Source: a bacterium (GTDB lineage Bacteria > Bdellovibrionota > Bdellovibrionia > Bdellovibrionales > Bdellovibrionaceae). Taken from it: a stretch of 64,000 nt of DNA. The DNA lies in assembly GCA_019752925.1 (NCBI GenBank), contig JAIELP010000006.1, positions 186,001 through 250,000 of the forward strand, written 5' to 3'. The notes beneath the pieces were generated by a model. That model ran no database searches. It worked only from the letters and a program-made list of their open reading frames with translations, and was not told the DNA's origin. How positions within the stretch are numbered: position 1 is the first letter of the stretch; each line of letters starts with the position of its first letter. Position numbers and translations under genes: made by a program. This document shows positions 37,315-46,100 of this stretch, piece by piece.

Positions 37315-38277
37315 ATGAGAATTGATTTGAAAAAAATTATTATTCTGACTTTGGTTTTATTGATATTGGTTTATTTTTTTAATCGAGACCATCAAACTAA
37401 TAATATTGAAGACGTGTCTACTTCAGATAGCTCTAACCAGAATAACGAAAAAAATATTAATTCTGTGGTTTCTGTTAAAAAGAATGTAGATGAAAATGAG
37501 TTTCAATCAAAGTCTGCAGAAGTTATTCAACAGAATAAGGCAAACGATTTGGCCGCTTCGGGGCCATCAATTGAAATTACACAGAGAGAAAAACTAGCTG
37601 AACAGAGCCTTTTGACTTACACAATTGACGATGGGCTAGCTGTAGTTCAGGGTGATATAATTATAGGTGAAGTGCCCCGAGATAAGTTATTAAAAAGTTT
37701 ATCAGGCTCTGTTCGTGAGCCACCTCTAAAAATTTGGCCAACGACTGAGATTCCGGTATATGTTCAACCAAATTTACCAAATCCAGAGCGAGTGACCGAA
37801 GCGTTGGCCTATTTTTCTGGGACTAATGTTCATTTTGTTACACATGTTAATCAAGAAGATGTCCTTGTTTTTCAAAAAGGACAAGGGACGTGTAAATCTT
37901 ATTTGGGTTATATTGGTGGCAAGCAGCCAATATTTTTAGCCGATGCCTGTTCAGCGCATGATATAGCTCATGAGATTATGCACGCGCTAGGTTTTATACA
38001 TGAACAAAATCGAGCAGACCGAGATGCCTATATAGATATTGTTTGGGCCAATATCGATTCGAGATTTACTATAAATTTCGAAAAATTTTCAACTTCTTTG
38101 ATGAAAGTAAGCGGATTATCGAAATTTGATTTCGAATCAATTATGATCTATCCACAAACAATGTTTTCTGCAAATGGACAAACTACAATGAAATCAAAAA
38201 TTGACGGAGAAATGGTGAATCCAAGACAAGGTCTAAGCGAAAAAGACAAAGAAAGAATTAATAAAACTTATTTCTAA
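37315..38277 (+). CDS. Secreted astacin family (M12A) zinc metalloprotease
   Basis: Protein of 320 residues. An N-terminal hydrophobic helix (about 7-20, KKIIILTLVLLILVYFF) serves as signal or anchor, then a 120-residue pro-like region. The astacin zinc motif HEIMHALGFIHE is at residues 219-230 (His219, Glu220, His223, His229) followed by NRADRD, and the Met-turn is SIMIYP. Astacins are endopeptidases; bacterial ones are often secreted by predators. There is no clear SD and the gene stands alone, with AT-rich flanks. Confidence 0.88.
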   Translation: MRIDLKKIIILTLVLLILVYFFNRDHQTNNIEDVSTSDSSNQNNEKNINSVVSVKKNVDENEFQSKSAEVIQQNKANDLAASGPSIEITQREKLAEQSLLTYTIDDGLAVVQGDIIIGEVPRDKLLKSLSGSVREPPLKIWPTTEIPVYVQPNLPNPERVTEALAYFSGTNVHFVTHVNQEDVLVFQKGQGTCKSYLGYIGGKQPIFLADACSAHDIAHEIMHALGFIHEQNRADRDAYIDIVWANIDSRFTINFEKFSTSLMKVSGLSKFDFESIMIYPQTMFSANGQTTMKSKIDGEMVNPRQGLSEKDKERINKTYF

Positions 38278-38283
38278 TTAGGT

Positions 38284-38799
38284 TTATTTTAATGCAGAAA
38301 GTATTTCCTCGAAAGAAGTCTCAACGGTTTTTCCAGCGGTTTCAATTAGAATTCTTTCTTGATTCCATTGATGATATTCAATTTCTTGTATTTCCTGCCA
38401 AGTAGGATCTTTCAACCCTAATAAAGCAGTAGTTCTATCTTTTAATCGCTGCTGGTGTTCTTTTTGCGAAGTGCAGACAATTTCTATATGCAATAGTTTC
38501 GCTTCAAGAGTTTTTGCCAACTCGGTCCACTCGTCTCTTAACTGGTTGCTCGGGTTAATCGAATCGGTGATAACGGTATTGCCGATCTGTAAATTAACTG
38601 AAGCCAAAGATCTAGCGACTCGGTAGCATTTTTCTGGCAATTCAGGTGAGTGATTATCAGATTTTATACCAAGAACTATAGCATCCATTCTCAGATATGT
38701 GGCTTGAAGATGAGTCGCTAGCATAGTGGCGAGAGTTGTTTTGCCACTTGCTGGCAAACCTGAAAAGACGATGAGAGTTCCTTGTTTTTTTGAATGCAT
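38284..38799 (-). CDS. P-loop small-molecule kinase (AAA_33 type)
   Basis: Protein of 171 residues. Walker A is GLPASGKTT at about 14-22. DAIVLGIK and DSINPSNQLRDEW resemble the AAA_33/gluconate-kinase-like family that phosphorylates small metabolites or nucleosides, or acts as an RNA/antibiotic kinase. The substrate cannot be told. It converges with the astacin gene (6-nt gap). Confidence 0.8.
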   Translation of the reverse strand: MHSKKQGTLIVFSGLPASGKTTLATMLATHLQATYLRMDAIVLGIKSDNHSPELPEKCYRVARSLASVNLQIGNTVITDSINPSNQLRDEWTELAKTLEAKLLHIEIVCTSQKEHQQRLKDRTTALLGLKDPTWQEIQEIEYHQWNQERILIETAGKTVETSFEEILSALK

Positions 38800-38864
38800 T
38801 GGATAAGGCTAAAGTAGCTACTTGTAGTTGGCAATCTCATAACTATCTGTAATTATTGATTCTG

Positions 38865-38886
38865 AAATGTACGGCGTACCTTTTCC
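38865..38886. repeat. Copy 2 of the 22-bp palindrome-containing element
   Basis: AAATGTACGGCGTACCTTTTCC; differs from copy 1 (37039-37060) only at the central base of the palindrome. It lies 1.8 kb away in a different intergenic gap, in the same orientation. Confidence 0.6.
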
Positions 38887-38933
38887 TTTTACCCAGTATT
38901 TAGCTAATACAGATTTCAGGAGATACTATTTTT

Positions 38934-39143
38934 ATGAAACTAAATTCTTACGGCAAGTTACTTGAAATTAAACGTGAAAATGAAATTTGGGTCGTATATG
39001 AAGTTGGAGAGGGTAAAAAATCTCGATCAAACGATATTTATATTCCTTCAGAATATAATGAAAAACAGGTAGTACGCTTTCTGGAGGACATACTTCATGA
39101 GCGAGCAACACCAGATAATCCAAATATAAAAGTGATAGATTAA
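38934..39143 (+). CDS. Hypothetical small protein (69 aa)
   Basis: Protein of 69 residues, charged and soluble: KLNSYGKLLEIKRENEIWVV then IYIPSEYNEKQVVRFLEDIL. CAGGAGATACT precedes the ATG at 38934 (GGAG about 12 nt upstream). It resembles small phage/accessory proteins in size but has no recognised motif. It lies between the kinase and GNAT genes. Confidence 0.55.
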   Translation: MKLNSYGKLLEIKRENEIWVVYEVGEGKKSRSNDIYIPSEYNEKQVVRFLEDILHERATPDNPNIKVID

Positions 39144-39229
39144 CTATTTTTTAGTAGGCTGGTTTAGTCTGAATGGATGTATTTGTTGTTGGCAAGTCGG
39201 CAAATATCTGGAATTACTGATGAACATGT

Positions 39230-39784
39230 ATGGGTAGTTATAGTTCTATGAAAAATAAATTTAACACTAAAATTCACGCTGCAGATTTTTACTTAGAGGA
39301 GTTTTCTGTTTTAAATCAGAAGATTCTCTGGTCTTCAATTTTAGAAGATCGTTCGCATCCGAAACGAACAGGTATCTGGCCCGGGATTAATAGTCTGCAA
39401 GAGCTTGAAGACTATATGAACGCATGTAATGGGAAAGACTCAGAAGAGTACGGGTATTTAATTTTTAAATCTAAAAATGAACACATAGGTACAATTCATA
39501 TCTTTGATTTTGACTGGAATTCTATGTCTTGTGAAGTTGGTTTTGGTTTAAACTATGTGCACACTGGGCAAGGGTGGGCCACAAAGGCATTGGTCTTAAT
39601 TGAATCTGAGCTTTCTCGAATAGGTTTTAAAAAGATTATTTTGCACTGCCAAGTTTGGAATAGTAAGTCATGCGCAGTAGCTGATAGAAGTGGCTATGAA
39701 AAAATTGAGACCTTTCATAAAAATCTTCAAAATTGTACTGGATGCGATGAGTGTACAATTAAGTATATAAAAGACCTCGATTAG
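39230..39784 (+). CDS. GNAT family N-acetyltransferase
   Basis: Protein of 184 residues of the RimJ/RimL-like GNAT group. The acetyl-CoA motif A is GLNYVHTGQGWATKALVLIE, and CEVGFGL precedes it. The C terminus has an unusual Cys-rich end (NCTGCDECTIKYIKDLD). Residues 1-6 before the second Met (39248) may not be translated; no SD is visible. The acceptor substrate is unknown. Confidence 0.78.
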   Translation: MGSYSSMKNKFNTKIHAADFYLEEFSVLNQKILWSSILEDRSHPKRTGIWPGINSLQELEDYMNACNGKDSEEYGYLIFKSKNEHIGTIHIFDFDWNSMSCEVGFGLNYVHTGQGWATKALVLIESELSRIGFKKIILHCQVWNSKSCAVADRSGYEKIETFHKNLQNCTGCDECTIKYIKDLD

Positions 39785-39888
39785 TTATTTGTCCTTTACA
39801 CAAAGCTTAGTTCTGAGGGCGTAACTTTAGGTCGAGACAATACAGGAAAAGTATTTGGTCATAGATTAAGTTCTCTTGCTTTGGCGCC

Positions 39889-39912
39889 CTGTGAGATTTC
39901 ACAGCCTTTTTT
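39889..39912 (+). terminator. Rho-independent terminator after the GNAT gene
   Basis: CTGTGA-GATT-TCACAG hairpin (39889-39904) followed by CCTTTTTT. It lies 104 nt after the plus-strand stop and 24 nt before the convergent lipoprotein gene's 3' end. Confidence 0.75.
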
Positions 39913-39935
39913 GTCGTATTTTAAAATAGACAGAT

Positions 39936-40679
39936 TTAATCTAGTGTTGTGAGGTTTTCATTTGTTCCGGGTTGTGAACACAATCCACCTTCAGGATAAG
40001 CTCCTCCGCTGCATCCAGTTGATGAAAATTTATCATCAAAAACAGACGAAATTGCAGATGAGAAAATATTGGGGCATGAGAAGCCTACGGAGTCGGTATT
40101 TAAGTGAAAATGAATATGTGTATCGTCGCCAGCTCCGGCAGGTACAAACATTTTTGCAATAAGCTGTCCAGCGGTGACCGTATCTCCTTCGTTAACAAAA
40201 ATATGGCTATGATAGGCACCGTTATCGCTTCCAGAGCTGCCTCCAGAGCATAAAAAACCACCGAATGGTTCTAGGCTTAACGAAAGGCTTACAACATTTC
40301 CACCGTTATTAGCAAAATAGATATTGATTTCATACTTATCGCTAGAACCCACAATGTAACACTTATCAACTCGACCAATTGTGCCATTCACAGGTGAAAA
40401 TACATCGACCAGGGAAGAGGATGCTGATTTTTGAAAGTGAATATGGGCTCCTGCATGTGAGCAAGTCGACGCAGAGCCAGAAAAAGGCATTGTTCGAGCT
40501 ATTGCTGTAGTTGCGATTAAACTTGGGTCAATTATGAATTGAGTTGCAGGCGTGGCGGATACAGTTGAGATATCAGGATAACTAGAGGCATCTATAGTAT
40601 CTTTCTTTTTTTTTGAACAATTAGTAAATAGTAAAAAACAACCTAATAAAAGTAAGGGTACCAACTTTAACAATTTCAT
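39936..40679 (-). CDS. M23-like peptidase family lipoprotein
   Basis: Protein of 247 residues with lipobox FTNC (LGCFLLFTNC). The M23/LytM-type beta domain is at about 70-205: HAGAHIHF (first ligand region), VDVFSPVNGTIGRV, then NEGDTVTAGQLIAKM and the second motif HIHFHL near residue 191. In active M23 enzymes the first motif is HxxxD; here the Asp position is His (HAGAH), so activity is uncertain. Such proteins cleave or regulate cleavage of peptidoglycan, here from the outer membrane. Confidence 0.7.
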   Translation of the reverse strand: MKLLKLVPLLLLGCFLLFTNCSKKKKDTIDASSYPDISTVSATPATQFIIDPSLIATTAIARTMPFSGSASTCSHAGAHIHFQKSASSSLVDVFSPVNGTIGRVDKCYIVGSSDKYEINIYFANNGGNVVSLSLSLEPFGGFLCSGGSSGSDNGAYHSHIFVNEGDTVTAGQLIAKMFVPAGAGDDTHIHFHLNTDSVGFSCPNIFSSAISSVFDDKFSSTGCSGGAYPEGGLCSQPGTNENLTTLD

Positions 40680-40814
40680 TAAAATAGTGTAAATGAGTAA
40701 TTTATTGTTTGCACTAATTTTTACTTAGCCAATTTGCAACATCGATTCTAAGTTAACCTTGTGCCAAAATTTTAAAAACACAAATGCCATTTATTGATTT
40801 TGTGTTTGTGTAGA

Positions 40815-41321
40815 CTAAAGAATTCTATCTAAAATAAAAATGCTGCGACTTTTATTGCTTTCTACGATTTCGAATTCAGATTTCAAATGATATTGATTTA
40901 GCTTCGAAGAGTTCTTAATCAATTCAAGAAGTTTTTTTTCGTCTCTGTGTGGACCTAGAATAAGACGATCTACAGTGAGAAAATTTTTTTCTGATAAACC
41001 ATGCAATATTTCAAAAGCTGTTAAGCCTCCGACGCCAGTAATACTGGCCGTTCCAGTAATGCCTGTGCTTATGTCTTGGCCGGGTATGCAGAGAAAATAA
41101 GCTTTTGAAACAGAATCTGTTTTGAGTACAAATTTTTGAAATTTAATTTCTAACTTTTCGATTATTGTAGGTACGCGATCTACAAAGTATATATCTGAAA
41201 AATTTGCACTTTTATATGCAGCGGTTCCAAGATAGCCATGATCGCAACAGATATCCCACACGTCTTTTTGTGGGAGTAGATTTTCGTATACGATAGTTAA
41301 GCGCTCGGACAGCCGTATCAT
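40815..41321 (-). CDS. TrmK-like (tRNA m1A22) methyltransferase
   Basis: Protein of 168 residues. The Rossmann motif VWDICCDHGYLG and the catalytic-region motif GVGGLTAFEIL match TrmK-type enzymes (family usual length about 220, so this is a short version). TrmK methylates A22 N1 in tRNA. The C-terminal helical extension of Bacillus TrmK is mostly missing. The start overlaps the end of the radical SAM gene by 4 nt (ATGA), so they are coupled. Confidence 0.72.
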   Translation of the reverse strand: MIRLSERLTIVYENLLPQKDVWDICCDHGYLGTAAYKSANFSDIYFVDRVPTIIEKLEIKFQKFVLKTDSVSKAYFLCIPGQDISTGITGTASITGVGGLTAFEILHGLSEKNFLTVDRLILGPHRDEKKLLELIKNSSKLNQYHLKSEFEIVESNKSRSIFILDRIL

Positions 41322-42841
41322 ACTACTTTGTTGATATAGCTCAGGTACATTTTTTTTAGAGTTTCTTCACTTAATTCTAAATCACTTTCAGATATACCAT
41401 ACTGAGCCACGGCGTCTAATACGCGCTGTTTAGAATATTTTTGTTTGTTAATCAAACCTAATTGGTCACATAAATTGCAAATATCGAGATATCTTTTGCT
41501 GGTTATTAATATGTTTACATTATCTGAGTACCACTCGTTATTAGCATCGTAGTTTACGCCATATTTTTTAGGGTTAAATCCAATATCACTTTTGTGCTCA
41601 TTAATACCAACTTTCCAACTTATACTTAAGCCACCCATGGTACTTTTAAAGCTTTCTTGGTTTTCAATAATTAATTTTTTAGTTTGTTCATAATCAGCTT
41701 CGGTTTCGGTCGGAAATCCTATCATAATTAATCCACAAACATCTATTCCGACACGACGAAATTCTCGTAAGTTGTAATTTATTTCTTCGTTTGTAATGCT
41801 TTTATTCATATCCTTACGGACTTTTTCTGAACCACTTTCAATTCCAAGTTTAATTTGGATGGCCCCCGATTTTTTTAACATGTCAAAATTTTCGGTGGGA
41901 AAACTTTTTTCACCTCGTACAATAAAGTAACCCATCCAGGATAGTGATTTTTTTTCATTTTGTTTTAGGTCGGTAAACGCAGTGCAAAGTTCCTTGAGCT
42001 GCCTAAGGGAGCCATTCACAAGACTATCAACAAAATAGATTACATTAGCCTGATGTTCGACTACGAGCTGATTAATTTCTTTCATTATACTTTCAGTAGA
42101 CCTGTATCTGAAACCACTTTTCATAAACGGTACATCACAAAAACTACATTTTCGTACACAGCCGCGACTAGCTTCAACGTAAAAAATATTGTATTTTTGT
42201 GATAGAGGTTTGCTTTTTCGTAGGCCTACTTTTCCATATTCTTCGATTTTTAGCCCTCTGTAATTTGCGATCTCAATAGAATTTAAGTCCGCTATTTGCG
42301 TTGGAGGGTTGTTGTTAATTCCCGGCGCATCTAAATTGTTTTTTAATATATTAACAATAGCCTCTTCGCCTTCACCGGTTACGTATGCGGCGATCATTTC
42401 TTGCTGTCGCATTTGCTCAAAGTAATCGGTATTAATTATTCCAGAGCCACCCACTGCTATTTTAACTTGTGGGCAACGTTTTTTTAAAATTGGTAAAATT
42501 TTATCGAGTATAAATTTACAACGAAAACTGAAAACAGAAAATCCAACCCAGCGCGGGTTTTCTTGACTAATTAATGTTACCCATTCCTCAATTGAAGGTT
42601 CTAAAAATTTCATTATCTGCTTAGATTTATTAGAAATATAACTATCAAAATTAATCCATTCGGCCACAATAGGATCTGGATTTTTTAAAAAAAAATCTAA
42701 ATTAAAGTCGATCTGTTTGGCTTTGTAACCAGCCGCTTCCGCAGCAGCAAAAACAACCGCGGGGCCAAGCAGTGGCGCAAGTACTCCAACAGGCGGTAAG
42801 GTAACCATCAATAGATCTAAAGGGGCATCTTGCTTATTCAA
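41318..42841 (-). CDS. B12-binding domain radical SAM protein
   Basis: Protein of 507 residues. The N-terminal half (about 1-190) resembles the cobalamin-binding Rossmann domain (PPVGVLAPLLGPAVVFAAAE). The radical SAM cluster motif CVRKCSFC is at about residues 228-235 (Cys228, Cys232, Cys235), followed by the barrel. Such proteins methylate or rearrange small molecules or tRNA/lipids; the substrate is unknown. A TTG start at 42841 is read as longest; an ATG at 42808 (LLMVTLPP) is an alternative. It precedes the TrmK-like gene in one operon. Confidence 0.85.
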   Translation of the reverse strand: MNKQDAPLDLLMVTLPPVGVLAPLLGPAVVFAAAEAAGYKAKQIDFNLDFFLKNPDPIVAEWINFDSYISNKSKQIMKFLEPSIEEWVTLISQENPRWVGFSVFSFRCKFILDKILPILKKRCPQVKIAVGGSGIINTDYFEQMRQQEMIAAYVTGEGEEAIVNILKNNLDAPGINNNPPTQIADLNSIEIANYRGLKIEEYGKVGLRKSKPLSQKYNIFYVEASRGCVRKCSFCDVPFMKSGFRYRSTESIMKEINQLVVEHQANVIYFVDSLVNGSLRQLKELCTAFTDLKQNEKKSLSWMGYFIVRGEKSFPTENFDMLKKSGAIQIKLGIESGSEKVRKDMNKSITNEEINYNLREFRRVGIDVCGLIMIGFPTETEADYEQTKKLIIENQESFKSTMGGLSISWKVGINEHKSDIGFNPKKYGVNYDANNEWYSDNVNILITSKRYLDICNLCDQLGLINKQKYSKQRVLDAVAQYGISESDLELSEETLKKMYLSYINKVV

Positions 42842-43037
42842 ATTAGGCCAACCGTCCTGGCCAAGTGAGTGCTGGTTTTGAAAAAGGCATAAAAACGAGT
42901 AAATAAAACATTGGTTTGATGCTATCTAAATATTTGATTTACAAGTATGCTTTTTTTTAATGCGGCACGTAGGACGAGTTAGCACCGGACCTGCGACCTG
43001 CTTTTTTCATGTGAGTGTCTCATACTGATAATTTCAT

Positions 43038-43048
43038 TAGGTAACCTA
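43038..43048. promoter_or_regulatory. Short dyad upstream of the large secreted protein
   Basis: TAGGT-A-ACCTA inverted repeat in the 274-bp gap before the 2044-residue gene. No convincing -35/-10 pair is seen around it, so a regulatory role is tentative. Confidence 0.3.
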
Positions 43049-43115
43049 TTAAAATTCTTAACCAAATGTGTTTTTCTGCCGATAAATTCCCCAGTGTGTT
43101 GGAGACTGAAACCGA

Positions 43116-46100
43116 ATGAAGTTGTTTCTTCTTTTTTTTATTTTGCCAGTATATGTTGTTCAGGCGGGAGAGCTATCCTCTGGTGGCGGTAGTAGTGGTT
43201 CAGCCCGTGGCGGCGGCTCTGCAAAAAGTTCGTTTAAACCTGTAGATGGAAACTGTCCAACAATTTTAAAAAACTGGGTCGAAGATGACTTTACTGATAA
43301 AAGTTCTTGGGGTTTCAGTTTTAAGAGTGAAGCTAAAACCTGTCAGTCCTCAGTAAGAGCTTATCAAGACTACATGAAAAACAAAGGCACAGGAGCAAGC
43401 TTCAAAGATCCTGCGGCTCTGGGGCAGCACTTACAATCTAAATTTTCTAATGATATTCATTCTTCTTATCAGGACCGTTATCTGAAAGATTGCAGCGCTT
43501 TGCCACCGGAAAAATCTAGTGCCATTCAAACCAGATTTTATGCAGCGTCTGCGCGAATTGCGGATGTTAACTCGCCGATTTTAGATGAAGTTGCTTATTA
43601 CGATTCAATTCTTCCTGAATCGAAAGGGATGTTAAGCGGACTTGAATGTTCTCCAATGCTTCCGGCCAATCATAAAAAGTGCCAGGATTACAAACAGGGT
43701 GGCCTTAATTGTAATTCAGAAAAAGAAAAGAAAAAGCGTTTCGATAATTTGGTAGCCAAAACGGCAAAAAATCTGCAATTGATCGAACATCTTGAAGCGG
43801 CTCATCGTGCCTGTATAGCTAAGGCATTTGCTGGAGGCAGCAGCCGCAGTTACACCGATGCTCAGAGAGCTCAAGCCAAAGGCTGCGATCCCTTTCTTCA
43901 GGCCATAGAGTTGAAAAAAAATGAAGTGCCTTGGGTGCGAGGCGATGCTTTTAATAAAAAAGCTCTCAAGCGAAAAGCGGGTAGAAATGGCCCGGCGCTT
44001 TATGATTTTTCAGGAACAAAAATAGAAGACGCGATGAAAGATCAGTTGAATGCTAATCGTGTGTCTTTAGCTTCGACCTACAAAAATAATCTGGAAAACT
44101 TCCGATGTCTTTCGACTTCAGTTAAAACGGCTTCTGATGGTTCACCTTGTGATTTTAAAAAAATAAGAACAGATTTGGGAAAACTTCCAGCTCTTGAAGA
44201 TGCTGCACGTTTTAATGGTAGAGATCAGAGAGACCGTGAAGCGAAAACTTATCTTGAAGCAGAATCATGTCTGCTTGACCGCGGTGAAGACCGCGAAAAA
44301 ACCAAAGACATTATTGAAGATAGCGGCAAGGCCGCTGTACTTACAGTTCTTACAGCAGGTATTGGTTCGGCTGCGACGGGTGGTATAAGGGCGATTAATG
44401 CTGCTAGTAAAGTTTCAAGAGCAGTGGCTCTTACGAATACTGGTGTGAATGTGGCGCTCACCACAGACGACTTAAGAACTGCTTATAATGAGTGTTCGAA
44501 AGAAACAAAACTTTTAAAAAATTTGAGTACGAAATCAGAAATAACAAAAGACAACATCTGCTCTGATCCGCAGTCAGATCTTTCACAGGCACGAGAAGAA
44601 GAAAATAATTGTTTGATAAGCGTATTGATGAGTGCTCCCGGGGTGTTGCCTTATGCCGCTGTAATTCCGGGTCTTGTTCGCAGCCAAAAAGCGGTAAATC
44701 TTGCAAAAGATGCTGCTAAAAAAGTTGAAGCAGTTACTCCTCCTGTAAAACCTAAGGAAACAACTGCGGTAGTTAATAAACCTCAACCAACTTCGGTTGC
44801 AAAAAAAGAGACTCCTCCGGTAACTGCGAAAGTCGAAGTTAAGCCTGAAGTAAAAGCCCCAGTGGCAAAAGTTGAACCTGAAAAAGCAGTTGTATCTAAA
44901 GTTGAGCCGGTACCACCAAAATTAGATACATCTACTCCACCAGTACATGAACAGACTAGCGTTAAGCCCGTGGTTACACCAGAGCCTCCACCTGTAGCTG
45001 CTGTTACAAATACTCCATCACCAGTAACTGTTGCCCCGCAGGTGGCTTCTCCTAAACCAGCACCTGTCGAAATCAGCACTCAGCCAATCGCAACAGTACA
45101 AGCTCCTAAAGTAGATCTACCTTCGAGTCCCGTAGTGGTAAAGCCTGACAATTCAAGTGAAATACGTGAAGCTCTTAATACTGTCGCCGATACACTTACT
45201 CAAAGAGCTAAACCAGCACTAGTAACCGCGCCACAATCGGCGCCGGCTCGAACTGTAGTCGCCGATATTCCGCCTACGCCAGTTGCGGTCGTGAATGCGC
45301 CAGGTAAAGTAATAATAGCTCCAACGCCAACTCCCGTTGTGCAAGGTCAGCAGCTTCAGGCTACTAAGCAGACAGTAGCTGCCACAGCTAGCGTGAGAAC
45401 GAATGTTCAAGATAAATCTATTGTAGCTAAAGTGGAAACAACAGCGGGTTCAAAAACTGCAATGTCCCCTTCTTCAAGAGGGCCGGCTTCTAGTGTTAAT
45501 AATGCTCCAATAGCAACGACAACTTCATCAAATATGACGGCACCTAAATTTGTAGCCGCTCCGGCTAAGTCCCCGGTTGTAGATTCAGTTCCAGTTGCAA
45601 ATTCAAGCGCCAGCGGTACTAATAAAGGCTTAGCTAGTTACAGTGGTGGAGGTAAATTTGATCCAGAGGCTACGATTCCACTACGAGTACCAAAAGAAGT
45701 AGCAAAGCCTTCAGCAAGTTCAATTGCAAAACAAGCCGAAGAAAATTTACAGAGAGATTTAAAAAAGGCAATGTCACCTGAAGAATTAAAAAAATCTCAA
45801 GCTGCTGCTTTGAAAAAAGCTGAGGCCAAAAGAGATATACGTTACGAAGATGGGAATACTCACCCAGATCTTAAAAGTGCTCATGGTGTAGAAGTTGACG
45901 GAAAAATTGTTATAGATACAAATTTAAAACCAACTAAAAAATTTGCTGTAACTATGCACGAAGTTAAGCATAGCAGTCGCAGTCGTCTGGATGATGCAAA
46001 AGTTTCTTCCGCAACGGGTGATCTGAAAGTTGATGGTCATGGTTCTTACGCAGAATATTTTTATCTTGATGAAATTAAAGCTCACACGGTGGACTTCGCT

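Noticed and set aside
42846..42862. GGCCA-ACCGTCC-TGGCC hairpin upstream of the radical SAM gene
   Set aside because: Only 5 bp, with no T-tract or adjacent promoter; too common to support.
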